Below are positions 47,340-55,966 of a stretch of 64,000 nt of DNA, in pieces. The position numbers and the translations under genes were made by a program. Location of the stretch: assembly GCA_947501355.1 (NCBI GenBank), contig CANMVA010000001.1:1-64000 (forward strand), written 5' to 3'. This DNA is from an uncultured Paracoccaceae bacterium (GTDB lineage Bacteria > Pseudomonadota > Alphaproteobacteria > Rhodobacterales > Rhodobacteraceae). The stretch's first letter is position 1, and the number at the start of each line of letters is the position of its first letter. The notes beneath the pieces were generated by a model. The model ran no database searches. It was not told the origin of the DNA and saw nothing but the letters and a program-made list of their open reading frames with translations.

Positions 47340-49145
47340 TTAACCAGTTTCCGACAGATCGCCGTCGATCTTTCGGGCGTATCCGCGCGGCGTATACATG
47401 CGCGGGCCTTCACCCAGCTGGGCCAGTTTTGAATGGCTTGATCCGACCAGAACGACGGTCAGCATATCGACCTCGTCCACCTCAAGATCGAAGAGGTTGC
47501 GATACCGGATATGCTCCTCTGGTCGCCCCAAGGATGAGGCCAGCATGACCGGCGTATCGGCAGGCCGATGCTTGAGCAGAATGTCCCGTGCTTCGGCCAG
47601 AAGCGTGCGTCTTCGCAGCGAAACCGGGTTGTAGAAAGCGATGACAAAATCGCCCTCTGCCGCTGCATGAAGCCGCTTGATAATGTCTTCGCGCGGGGTC
47701 AGCAGGTCACTGAGCGAGATGGCGCAGAAGTCATGCCCCAGCGGCGCGCCAGCCCGTGCGGCGGCACCCTGCAATGCAGACACACCGGGCGTGCACACGA
47801 CTTCGACGCGACGCGCAGCATCCGTGACACCATGCTGATCCGGCCCGCGGTCCAGCAGCTCGAACACAAGCGCGCCCATCGCATAAATGCCTGCATCGCC
47901 TGAACAAATGAGCGCGACATTCTTGCCCTGACCCGCCTGTTCAAGCGCGAAACGGCAGCGATCCTCTTCGCCACCCAACGGAAAATCGCTGCGTGTTTTA
48001 CCATGGGCGAGCGGTCCCAGTAGGTCGATGTAAAGGCCATAACCAACCAGCTCTTCCGCCTCGGCGACAAGCTGGCTGGCCTCTGGCGTGCGCCAGGAAT
48101 GCTGCCCCGGTCCGATCCCGATAATCGACAGACGCCCCCGCGCACGGCCTTTGATTTCCGTGATCGGTGCCTCCGCTTTGGCCACAGCGCAAGTTGCGTT
48201 TTTCGTCTTGCGTTTCGGCACGATCAAGCTGCCCTCCGAGGCCGCCAACGCTGCCCCTTCGGAGACGCCGTGGCAGCCGACTTCGGCAAAAACAACGTCA
48301 GAGGGGTTAGCCAGATTTGGCGCCTGCGCCTCCAGCTCGTCCGCCGTGAAAACCCGAAACGGCGCGCCCAGCTCCGCGGCCAAAGCGTTCATCGCAGGCT
48401 CGTCGCCCTTCAGATCAAGCGAGTTGACCGACGCAATCGCACCCGGTGCGATCCCGGCCTCCGCCAAGGTTGCATTAACAAGGTCTGACAGCTCCACCGG
48501 ATCGCAATCGCGCGCGCAACCGACGCCCAAAGCGTAACTCTGGGGGTGGTAAACGAGGGTGGTGTCATCAGCCGCAACAGGCGCGTCTGTGGTCACCAAG
48601 CGCACGGTGCCTTCTGGGTCGTGCGTCAGGTCGAAAAGTGCCTCTCCCTCGATCCGGGCCGTGGCGCCGTTCAGCAGCGCGGCCATGACCGATTTCGCGC
48701 TTTCGGGGTTGGCCAGGCGGTGGCCCGCCGGGGGTGCATCAAGGGCCACGCCCAGCGCCACGTCGCCCGCGGTTGTCACGGCAGCGGTCGCGCCCAGCGC
48801 CTCCGCAATGTCTTTCGCAAGGCGGTTCGCACCGCGATGACCGCCCAAAAGCGGGATTACAACCGAGCCGTCATCAGAGACCGAAATCACCGGCGGTTCG
48901 GTCGTTTTGTCGGCCAACAAAGGCGCGACCCCGCGGATCAGAATACCAGACGCACAGACCCCGATGATCGCGTGTTTCGCTGCGAAAAGGTCCCGCGCGT
49001 GATCAAGGGCGTTAGCGAAATAAACGTCGGTCGCGCTCACGCGATCTTGCCGTCCGTGAAGCGGGCAGTCCAGCGCCTCTGCAATACGGCGCGCGACCGG
49101 TTCTCCGGATTTGGAGAGCGCCAGAACGACAGGGGTCAAAGCCAT
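47340..49145 (-). CDS. Fusion of CbiG (cobalt-precorrin-5A hydrolase) and CobJ (precorrin-3B C17-methyltransferase)
   Basis: 601 residues. The first 330 residues are CbiG: IIGVCASGILIRGVAPLL, VIPLLGGHRGANRLA, then the C-terminal CbiG domain LGVGCARDCDPVELSDLV. From residue about 340 (LSIIGIGPGQHSWRTPEA) to the end is a tetrapyrrole methylase with SGDAGIYAMGALVFEL, characteristic of CobJ. The fusion is known in several alphaproteobacteria. CbiG in principle opens the C20 lactone and releases acetaldehyde in the anaerobic route. Ends overlap cobI by ten bases. Confidence 0.93.
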   Translation of the reverse strand: MALTPVVLALSKSGEPVARRIAEALDCPLHGRQDRVSATDVYFANALDHARDLFAAKHAIIGVCASGILIRGVAPLLADKTTEPPVISVSDDGSVVIPLLGGHRGANRLAKDIAEALGATAAVTTAGDVALGVALDAPPAGHRLANPESAKSVMAALLNGATARIEGEALFDLTHDPEGTVRLVTTDAPVAADDTTLVYHPQSYALGVGCARDCDPVELSDLVNATLAEAGIAPGAIASVNSLDLKGDEPAMNALAAELGAPFRVFTADELEAQAPNLANPSDVVFAEVGCHGVSEGAALAASEGSLIVPKRKTKNATCAVAKAEAPITEIKGRARGRLSIIGIGPGQHSWRTPEASQLVAEAEELVGYGLYIDLLGPLAHGKTRSDFPLGGEEDRCRFALEQAGQGKNVALICSGDAGIYAMGALVFELLDRGPDQHGVTDAARRVEVVCTPGVSALQGAAARAGAPLGHDFCAISLSDLLTPREDIIKRLHAAAEGDFVIAFYNPVSLRRRTLLAEARDILLKHRPADTPVMLASSLGRPEEHIRYRNLFDLEVDEVDMLTVVLVGSSHSKLAQLGEGPRMYTPRGYARKIDGDLSETG

Positions 49146-49837
49146 GGGTCGGCTCCTTTTGTCACAAGGATCATCGAGAAATACGGGGCTGTTTCCGGGG
49201 CCTTGGTTAACGGCAGACGGACCTCGTTGGGCAGTGTCGCGCGCTCGATATAGGCGGCGCGGTCGCTGAGGCCGGCGACCTCCAGCACACGGCGGATTTT
49301 GGGAAGGTGGCGACCGACCTTCATAATGATTAACGAATCCGCCTCCGAGATGCGGGCGGCCATCGTGGCTTCGTCCAATGGGCCAGGGATCACGGTCAGG
49401 ACTTCATTGCGCGCGGCAAGGGGCAAGCCTTGGGCCGCCGCACACGCGGTCATGGAGGTCACGCCGGGGACAATCTCGGTTCTGAACTGATCCGAGAGAC
49501 GCGCAAAAAGATACATGAAGGAGCCATAGAAGAACGGATCGCCTTCGCACAACGCGATGACATCATTTCCTTTTTCCAGCTCTTTCGCAATCTGCGCAGC
49601 CCCTTCGTCATAGGCCGCTTGAGCCGGCTCGCGCGCGGTGGTCATCGGGACATCCATGATGATTTCAAGCGCTGTCTTCGGAATCACATCTGCCGCAATC
49701 GCGCGGGCGAAACTGTCGCCACCGGCCAGCGTCGGGTAGGCGACCACCGGTGCGTTGGAAATTAACCTATGGGCCTTGAGCGTTAACAATTCGGGATCGC
49801 CCGGCCCAAGACCGACGCCATAAAGGGTGCCAGTCAT
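49136..49837 (-). CDS. cobI: Precorrin-2 C20-methyltransferase
   Basis: 233 residues from the ATG at 49837, which overlaps the cobL stop as ATGA. Starts GTLYGVGLGPGDPELLTLKAHRL, with CEGDPFFYGSFMYLF and VPGVTSMTACAAAQGLPLA. Converts precorrin-2 to precorrin-3A using SAM. Confidence 0.95.
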   Translation of the reverse strand: MTGTLYGVGLGPGDPELLTLKAHRLISNAPVVAYPTLAGGDSFARAIAADVIPKTALEIIMDVPMTTAREPAQAAYDEGAAQIAKELEKGNDVIALCEGDPFFYGSFMYLFARLSDQFRTEIVPGVTSMTACAAAQGLPLAARNEVLTVIPGPLDEATMAARISEADSLIIMKVGRHLPKIRRVLEVAGLSDRAAYIERATLPNEVRLPLTKAPETAPYFSMILVTKGADPWL

Positions 49838-51036
49838 CGCTTCATCAGGCTCCATTGGGTGACCGGCATCAGCGGGCGCCAACCCGTCTTGGGGCCGACA
49901 GGCTCGGCCCGGTTTACCACGATCTTGACCAGTTCTCCTCCATGACGGGCGTGCAGGTCGATCAAAAGCGATTCAGATTCGAGCGTCACGGCATTCACGA
50001 CAAGTCGACCGAATGGCTTGAGGGCGGACCAGACTTTCTCGAACGTCTGTTCCGACAATCCGCCGCCGATAAACACGGCGTCCGGGGCGGGCAGGTTAAC
50101 CAATCCATCGGGGGCTTCGGCGTCGATGATCTCCAGCTTCGGCGTGCCGAGGGTCTGCGCGTTGGCGGCGGCCAAGGCGCGGCGGTCGGCGCGTTTTTCA
50201 AGACCGATTGCGCGGGCTTCGGGGGCGGCGCGCATCCACTCGATCGCAACCGATCCGCAGCCTGTTCCGATGTCCCAGAGCAGCGCATCGCGCATCGGCA
50301 TGAGCTTTGCGAGGGTTGCGGCGCGCACCTCTTGCTTGGTCATTGTACCGTCGTGATCGAAGGCGGAATCTGGTAAACCCGGAGACCGGGACAGCACCGT
50401 TGCATCCGGTCCAGCGATGCAGTGAACGGCCATCGTGTTGAAGACCGGAACGCTATGCGCCCAGTCTTTCGCGGTGCCGTCGAAACGTTCTTCAGAGGGT
50501 CCGGCCATAGCGGCAATGACCGTTACCTGACTGTCGCCATAGTCTCGCTCCATCAAAAAACCGCATATCTCTTGAGGTGTTTGAGCACCTGTTGTCAAAA
50601 TAAGCAACTTACTCTCAGGCTGGATGGCCGGGATAACCTGTGCGACCGGGCGTCCGTGAACAGTGAGTGTTTCGACATCCGGCAGCGACCAACCCATGCG
50701 TGCCGCAGCCAATTGGAAGGCGGAGAGTTGCGGGTGATACGTGATCTCACCAGGCTTAATCGCGCGGCCGATCCGGGCGCCGACGGAATACCACAGCGGG
50801 TCCCCCGTCGCGAGGACGACAACGCGTTTTCCCTTATAGCTGAGGAGCGTCTCTATCAACGCGTCGAAAGGCGACGGCCACGCGATCCGGGTCGCGGTGA
50901 CGGCGGCAGAGAGCTTGTGATGGCGGTCGCCGCCGATGATGATTTCGGCGGCCTCTACCGTGGCACGTGTGGCCGGGGCCAGGCCATCAAGACCATCTTC
51001 CCCGATACCAACGATATGAAGCCAGCGGTCCGTCAT
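49834..51036 (-). CDS. cobL: Precorrin-6Y C5,15-methyltransferase/decarboxylase
   Basis: 400 residues. The N-terminal half is CbiE-like (LHIVGIGEDGLDGLAP, LATGDPLWYSVGARIG), the C-terminal half is CbiT-like (LLWDIGTGCGSVAIEWMRA). The dual enzyme methylates C-5 and C-15 and decarboxylates the C-12 acetate. Overlaps cobH by four bases. Confidence 0.95.
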   Translation of the reverse strand: MTDRWLHIVGIGEDGLDGLAPATRATVEAAEIIIGGDRHHKLSAAVTATRIAWPSPFDALIETLLSYKGKRVVVLATGDPLWYSVGARIGRAIKPGEITYHPQLSAFQLAAARMGWSLPDVETLTVHGRPVAQVIPAIQPESKLLILTTGAQTPQEICGFLMERDYGDSQVTVIAAMAGPSEERFDGTAKDWAHSVPVFNTMAVHCIAGPDATVLSRSPGLPDSAFDHDGTMTKQEVRAATLAKLMPMRDALLWDIGTGCGSVAIEWMRAAPEARAIGLEKRADRRALAAANAQTLGTPKLEIIDAEAPDGLVNLPAPDAVFIGGGLSEQTFEKVWSALKPFGRLVVNAVTLESESLLIDLHARHGGELVKIVVNRAEPVGPKTGWRPLMPVTQWSLMKR

Positions 51037-51671
51037 GCGCGATCTTCCGGAAGACCAGCGGCCAAAGCGTTAACGGCGGCAGAGGCGATGGCAGAGCCAC
51101 CGCGCCGCCCGCGCAATGCAATGAAGTCTGCGCCGCGGGGATTGGCAGCAAGCTCGGCCTTGGATTCCGCAGCGCCCACAAAGCCCACCGGGAAGCCAAG
51201 GATCACGGCAGGTTTCGGCCAGCCCTGATCGAGCAGTTCCAGAAGATGAAACAACGCGGTCGGCGCGTTGCCGATGGCGACTATGGCCCCGTCGAGATGG
51301 GGCTTCCACAGCTCGACCGCGGCGGCGGACCGGGTGTTTGTGATCTCTTTGGCGAGATTCGGCGTCGCGTCATCATTGAGTGTAACGATCACCTCGTTTT
51401 GCGCGGGCAGGTAGCGGCGGATGATGCCAGAGCCGACCATTTCGCAATCGCACAGGATCGGCGCACCCTTGGTTAACGCGGCGTGGCCTGCCTCGTAGGC
51501 TTCATCCGAAAAGGCGAGCCGGTCAGCGATCTCGACCATGCCGCAGGCGTGGATGATTCGGATCGCGAGGGCTTCCATTCCGGGGGAAAACCGCTCCAGA
51601 CGCGCCTCGTCCCGCACGGTCGCAAAACTTTTTGCATAAATTGCGAGAGGGTTTTTTTCGTAGGGGCGCAT
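51033..51671 (-). CDS. cobH: Precorrin-8X methylmutase
   Basis: 212 residues from ATG 51671. Signatures are IRIIHACGMVEIAD with the active-site histidine, PILCDCEMVGSGI, AIGNAPTALFHLLEL and GFPVGFVGAAESK. Produces hydrogenobyrinic acid by methyl migration. In the cbiX-to-cobM run. Confidence 0.95.
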   Translation of the reverse strand: MRPYEKNPLAIYAKSFATVRDEARLERFSPGMEALAIRIIHACGMVEIADRLAFSDEAYEAGHAALTKGAPILCDCEMVGSGIIRRYLPAQNEVIVTLNDDATPNLAKEITNTRSAAAVELWKPHLDGAIVAIGNAPTALFHLLELLDQGWPKPAVILGFPVGFVGAAESKAELAANPRGADFIALRGRRGGSAIASAAVNALAAGLPEDRA

Positions 51672-51688
51672 CACGCTGGACCTGCCCG

Positions 51689-52930
51689 TTACTTATGTCG
51701 CCGCGCGCTTTCCGGGCCATGCGGATGGTGTGCATGGGGGTATGGCGCGTGGTGGTGATCGTGGTCGTGGCTGTGCCCGTGATCATGGTCGTGATGGTGG
51801 TCATGACCGTGGTGATGGTGGTGGTGATCGGCAGCTTCTAGCCGGCAGAGGCCCGTACAAAACGCATCACATAGCGTGCAATCGGCGACGTTGGAGCCGG
51901 GCGCGCTGGCGCCCTGCCCTTCGACATGGTGGTGATGACTTTCCTGCACGGCACCGACTTCGGCCTCGAAGCCAATCACCTCGGTCCGGTATTTGCATAG
52001 CACGCATGTGGGCGGCGGAACAGAGCCGAAAGCCGCGTGTCCGTTGCCTTTTTCGGCGGCGAGGGTCGTGCGCTGTTCGGGGGTGAGCTTGCGCACATCC
52101 TCCCCTTCGATGGCGAGGATTTGGGTGCGGTATTGGCAGGTCCCACAATTGGGGATCGGCACATCGCCAAGCTGTTCGGTGATGCGTTCGGCAAAGGTTT
52201 CGAGCACTTTGGGGTGGTCGTTGAGATAGCCCGCTTTGACGAACTGAATGTCCGGGTGTTGTGCTGCGACCTGATCGGTAAAGCCGTAGATCCGATCGAT
52301 CAGAATCCCGGTGAACAGGAAATACGGGAAGACGATGACACGCTTGTAGCCAAGGCGGGTGACGTGCTGCAAGCATGGCTCCACCAGAGGGAAAGTGACG
52401 CCGGAATAGCCGACTTCGCACCAGCCGAAACCCAGCCCTTCCTGCAAAATGCGCGCAATTTTAGAGACATTTCCGTTGGCATCAGGATCGGAGGCTCCGC
52501 GACCGATCACGACGAGGCAGGTCTCGTGAAGAGGCAGTTCTCCATACTCGGCATTGGCGCGGTCGACGGCCTCCTGGACGCGCCCCGCAGCGGCGGAAAT
52601 CATCTTCGGATCGACACCCAATTCTCGGCCATACTGCACGTCGATACCATGCTTGGCGGCATAAGTGTTCAGCACGGTCGGGATGTCGTTCTTGGCGTGC
52701 ATCGCAGCGAACAGCATCCCCGGAACAGCGAGGATGCGGTCACATCCCGCCTCACGCAGTTTGTCGAGGCCGTCGCGGATGACCGGATTGGCGAATTCCA
52801 GATATCCGTATTCCGTGAGCCAATCATCGGGCAGATAGGCTGGCAGTTTCTCGGCCAGAACCGAAAACTCGTCGACCGCGGCCTGACTGCGAGACCCGTG
52901 GCCGCAGATCATAACACCGGTTTTGGGCAT
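51689..52930 (-). CDS. cbiX: CbiX-type sirohydrochlorin cobaltochelatase with Cys motifs and His-rich tail
   Basis: 413 residues from ATG 52930, behind AGGAGG. The chelatase has two halves: CGHGSRSQAAVDEF at residues 9-22 and VIGRGASDPDANGN at 141-154. The extension carries CGTC (262-265), CVLC (309-312) and CTLC (351-354) plus Cys358 and Cys362, then a His/Asp-rich tail 369-404. Long CbiX proteins have a metal-binding tail and some an Fe-S centre. It inserts cobalt early in the anaerobic-type route. It starts the minus-strand cob operon. Confidence 0.9.
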   Translation of the reverse strand: MPKTGVMICGHGSRSQAAVDEFSVLAEKLPAYLPDDWLTEYGYLEFANPVIRDGLDKLREAGCDRILAVPGMLFAAMHAKNDIPTVLNTYAAKHGIDVQYGRELGVDPKMISAAAGRVQEAVDRANAEYGELPLHETCLVVIGRGASDPDANGNVSKIARILQEGLGFGWCEVGYSGVTFPLVEPCLQHVTRLGYKRVIVFPYFLFTGILIDRIYGFTDQVAAQHPDIQFVKAGYLNDHPKVLETFAERITEQLGDVPIPNCGTCQYRTQILAIEGEDVRKLTPEQRTTLAAEKGNGHAAFGSVPPPTCVLCKYRTEVIGFEAEVGAVQESHHHHVEGQGASAPGSNVADCTLCDAFCTGLCRLEAADHHHHHHGHDHHHDHDHGHSHDHDHHHAPYPHAHHPHGPESARRHK

Positions 52931-53108
52931 GGCTGCCTCCTGTCTGCTACGGCACAAAAAGAGAAACGGCCGCAGCGGGCGGCGATCACGATGCAGCGTC
53001 AACTCCCCGATATGGGTCAAGTCTTGGCTGCCAACCTTTCTGGCCAAATGGCGTCGTATCGCAAGGGGTATACGGCGGGCATCCGGCCCGTGCAAACGCA
53101 AAGGCGTC

Positions 53109-53126
53109 GCGGTTCCGACCGGAACC
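53109..53126. repeat. Inverted repeat between the receiver gene and cbiX
   Basis: CGGTTCC, GACC, GGAACCG, 18 bases. It lies in the 263-base gap upstream of cbiX, about 180 bases before its ATG. It may be an operator or part of a leader hairpin. No B12-box or cobalamin-riboswitch core was found in this gap. Confidence 0.5.
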
Positions 53127-53193
53127 GACACGAGATGATCATGCTTAAGGGGCGTGGATCAGGGCTGGCTGAAACGGTCAATACGTCCGCGAT

Positions 53194-53553
53194 CTAGGTC
53201 GTTCCCAAATGCTCCACCATGGCGGCAAGATCGGCAGGCTCGGTCGAGGTTTGCACATATCCGCAGGCATTTGGCATATGCGCGAACACCGATCCATCGG
53301 AAAAGAAGGTCGTGCTGGTGACGTAGATCACCCGCGCCTCCGGACGCCGGTAGCATGCGTAATCGGCGACAGCCATCGCGCTTCCTTCCTCCAGAACGAG
53401 GTCCAGAATGATGACGTCAATCTCGTTCTGGCGGACCATCTTTATCGCTTCGGTGGTGCTGGTTGCGACGGAAACCTCGACATCTTGGCGTTCAATATGA
53501 CGCTTCCATAGCTCAGCAAGTGGTCGCCGGCTTTCGATTATCAGTACTCGCAT
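53194..53553 (-). CDS. Stand-alone receiver-domain protein with degenerate active site
   Basis: 119 residues from the ATG at 53553. The phospho-Asp position is present in IIILDLVLEEGSAM and the Thr in YVTSTTFF, but the N-terminal acidic pair is ES (in LIIESRRPL) and the conserved Lys-Pro is missing (GYVQTSTEP). Single-domain; no output domain. It may work without phosphorylation. It is oriented toward cbiX, with an inverted repeat between. Function unknown. Confidence 0.8.
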   Translation of the reverse strand: MRVLIIESRRPLAELWKRHIERQDVEVSVATSTTEAIKMVRQNEIDVIILDLVLEEGSAMAVADYACYRRPEARVIYVTSTTFFSDGSVFAHMPNACGYVQTSTEPADLAAMVEHLGTT

Positions 53554-53721
53554 ATGTCCTCCGGCTCTCGATTTTTCGACGAACCGACCCAATCTTCCCT
53601 GACGTGAAGGTAGCGTTTAAAAAGTTAACAAACCCTTAACCAACGTTAACACTACTCAACATCTTGCCCTTGAGGGTCAGGTTAGGCACTAATCCGCCGA
53701 GAGGCCAATCGAGAGGGCGAA

Positions 53722-54090
53722 ATGACCACCTGGATCACGATCTGCGACACCTGCAAACGAGACGGTTGGGACCAAGGCGACATGGCGCTCACCGATGGGG
53801 AGCGGCTGGCCGCCTTCATCGAAGCGGAAGCCGGGCACACCGTCAAAACGCGCCGGGTGTCCTGCCTGATGGGGTGCGCGCGAGGCTGCAATGTTGCCAT
53901 TCAGGCGGAGGGAAAGCTGGCCTATACATTGGGTGATTTTGAACCCGATGCCGAAGCTGCAGCGGGCATTGTCCGCTACGCTGAATTGCATGCGCAAAGC
54001 GAGACCGGGCAGGTTCCTTATCGTGAGTGGCCGCAAGCCATCAAAGGCCATTTCGTGACGCGTCACCCCCCGCTTACGCCGGAAAAATGA
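53722..54090 (+). CDS. DUF1636 putative metal-binding protein
   Basis: 122 residues. Cysteines occur as TICDTCK near the N-terminus and as SCLMGCARGCNVA in the middle, a pattern seen in DUF1636 and reminiscent of 2Fe-2S ferredoxin-like proteins. These genes occur in cobalamin clusters, so a metal or redox role there is inferred. It overlaps cobC by four bases. Confidence 0.87.
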   Translation: MTTWITICDTCKRDGWDQGDMALTDGERLAAFIEAEAGHTVKTRRVSCLMGCARGCNVAIQAEGKLAYTLGDFEPDAEAAAGIVRYAELHAQSETGQVPYREWPQAIKGHFVTRHPPLTPEK

Positions 54091-55016
54091 CAGAAAATCA
54101 AAGAGATCATGGTGGTGGTTTGGATTCGGCGGTTGCGCGTTGGGGGGGCGAGCGACACGCGTGGTTGGACCTGTCGACCGGGATAAACCCTGAGCCGTAT
54201 CCGGTTGGTGAGCTTGCGCCAGACGCATGGACCGCGCTTCCCGACAGCGGCGCGTATGACCGGCTGATCAGGGCCGCGCGGCGGTTCTGGGATATACCCG
54301 CCGCGGCCGCGATTTTAGCTGCCCCGGGGGCTTCGGCTTTGATCGCGAAGATGCCCTCGCTCTGGCCCAAAGGTCAGGTCCGCATCGACGCACCCACCTA
54401 TAACGAGCACGCGGCAGCGTTCGAGGCGGCAGGCTGGTCGATGGGCGACGGCGACGCGATGGTCGTGGTGCACCCCAACAACCCGGACGGACGGTTTTGG
54501 AGTGCGGAAACCCTTACCGCGCCGTTCACAATCATTGACGAGAGCTTTTGCGACATTGCCCCGACGCGCGCTCTGATCCCTCTGGCAACGCGCCCCGGCA
54601 CAATTGTGCTTAAAAGTTTCGGTAAATTTTGGGGGCTGGCGGGGCTCCGCCTTGGCTTTGCGATTGGCGATCCGAAGATAATCGCTGCCTTGGCCGAGCA
54701 GCTTGGCCCCTGGCCAGTCTCAGGCCCCGCGCTGGAGATCGGTGCGCGCGCACTTGAGGATGTCGCATGGGCCGCCGCCACGCGGCGTCGACTGGCAGAC
54801 GACGCGCGCAAATTGGACGATCTGATGCGCGATCATGGGCAGCTGATCGGTGGCACCGACCTGTTTCGGCTCTACGATGTTGGCGATGCCGAGGCGTTCC
54901 AAACGCGATTAGCAACGGCGCATATCTGGTCGCGTGTGTTTCCTTATTCCACCTCGTGGCTTCGACTTGGTTTACCATGTTCAAAGGGTTGGGATCGACT
55001 GGAGAAGGCCTTGTGA
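54087..55016 (+). CDS. cobC: CobC: threonine-phosphate decarboxylase-like aminotransferase-fold protein
   Basis: 309 residues from ATG 54087 (ATGA overlap). PLP-dependent, with HPNNPDGRFW, IIDESFCDIAP and the lysine in IVLKSFGKFWGLAGLRLGF. It makes the (R)-1-amino-2-propanol phosphate linker for cobalamin. Coupled to cobD/cbiB by a GTGA overlap. Confidence 0.92.
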   Translation: MTENQRDHGGGLDSAVARWGGERHAWLDLSTGINPEPYPVGELAPDAWTALPDSGAYDRLIRAARRFWDIPAAAAILAAPGASALIAKMPSLWPKGQVRIDAPTYNEHAAAFEAAGWSMGDGDAMVVVHPNNPDGRFWSAETLTAPFTIIDESFCDIAPTRALIPLATRPGTIVLKSFGKFWGLAGLRLGFAIGDPKIIAALAEQLGPWPVSGPALEIGARALEDVAWAAATRRRLADDARKLDDLMRDHGQLIGGTDLFRLYDVGDAEAFQTRLATAHIWSRVFPYSTSWLRLGLPCSKGWDRLEKAL

Positions 55017-55912
55017 GCCTTGCGCTCGCCCTTTGTCTGGACGCCGTTTTCGGGGAGCCGAAATTGCTCTGGAGCCGGCTTCCGCACCCTGCTGTCCTAA
55101 TGGGCCGTGCGATTGGTTGGATGGATAGAAAGGTTAACAAAGGCGGTGCGCGCAGGCTTCGCGGCGCTGTTGCCTTCACCATCATCTGTTGCCTGGCGCT
55201 TGGGCTGGGCGGCGCGTTGAAAATGCTGCCCGGAGACATCGTCGATGTGCTGCTCGCAGCCATTCTGCTGGCGCAAAAGTCCCTTGTTGACCACGTCACA
55301 GATGTCGCCAATGGTGCCCGGCTGTCGCTTCGCGAAGGGCGACGGATGGTCGGCAGGATCGTTGGCCGAGACACGTCCGAGATGGACCATCCTTCCATCG
55401 CCCGTGCGGCGATTGAATCAGCGGCCGAGAATTTCGGAGACGGTGTCGTCGCCCCTGCTTTTTGGTTTGCAATCGGGGGGTTACCCGGACTGCTTCTTTA
55501 CAAGGTGACGAACACCGCAGACAGCATGATCGGCTATCGCACCCCACGCCATGCGGAGTTTGGTTGGGCTGCTGCACGGTTTGACGACCTGCTCAACTGG
55601 GTGCCTGCGCGCCTTACCGCAGCGCTGATCGCGCTGAGTCATTTCGACTTTGGCGGATGGCGCGAGATTCGCAAAGATGCGCGGCTGCACCGCTCCCCAA
55701 ATGCTGGCTGGCCGGAGGCTGCGATGGCACGCGTTTTGGGCGTCGCGCTGTCCGGACCGCGGTCTTACGACGGACAGATGCAGACCTTCCCTTTCGTTAA
55801 CGCGAGCGGACGCAAAGAGATCGGGCCGGATGCCGTTGAAGCGTCTGTCATAGCTTTATGGAGAGCCTGGGCCTTACTGCTGGGCGGCGCCATGCTGATC
55901 GCCATTCTGTGA
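55013..55912 (+). CDS. cobD: Adenosylcobinamide-phosphate synthase (CobD/CbiB)
   Basis: 299 residues from a GTG at 55013 that overlaps the cobC stop; GGAGAAGG lies upstream. Starts LSLALALCLDAVFGEP; further blocks are AAENFGDGVVAPAFWF, ADSMIGYRTPRHAEFGW and NAGWPEAAMARVLGV. Membrane protein joining the aminopropanol arm to the corrinoid. Confidence 0.94.
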   Translation: MSLALALCLDAVFGEPKLLWSRLPHPAVLMGRAIGWMDRKVNKGGARRLRGAVAFTIICCLALGLGGALKMLPGDIVDVLLAAILLAQKSLVDHVTDVANGARLSLREGRRMVGRIVGRDTSEMDHPSIARAAIESAAENFGDGVVAPAFWFAIGGLPGLLLYKVTNTADSMIGYRTPRHAEFGWAAARFDDLLNWVPARLTAALIALSHFDFGGWREIRKDARLHRSPNAGWPEAAMARVLGVALSGPRSYDGQMQTFPFVNASGRKEIGPDAVEASVIALWRAWALLLGGAMLIAIL

Positions 55913-55966
55913 TATTGCGCGGCGGCGCGCGCCTGCTAGGGTAGCGCCGTTCAAACGGAGGTCATG

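Noticed and set aside
48970-48990. TTTCGC-TGCGAAA resembling the stop-adjacent palindrome
   Set aside because: Lies within the CbiG coding sequence and shares only part of the element.
52931-53193. Possible second cobalamin riboswitch before cbiX
   Set aside because: No B12 box or conserved aptamer core on the minus strand; only an 18-base inverted repeat is present.
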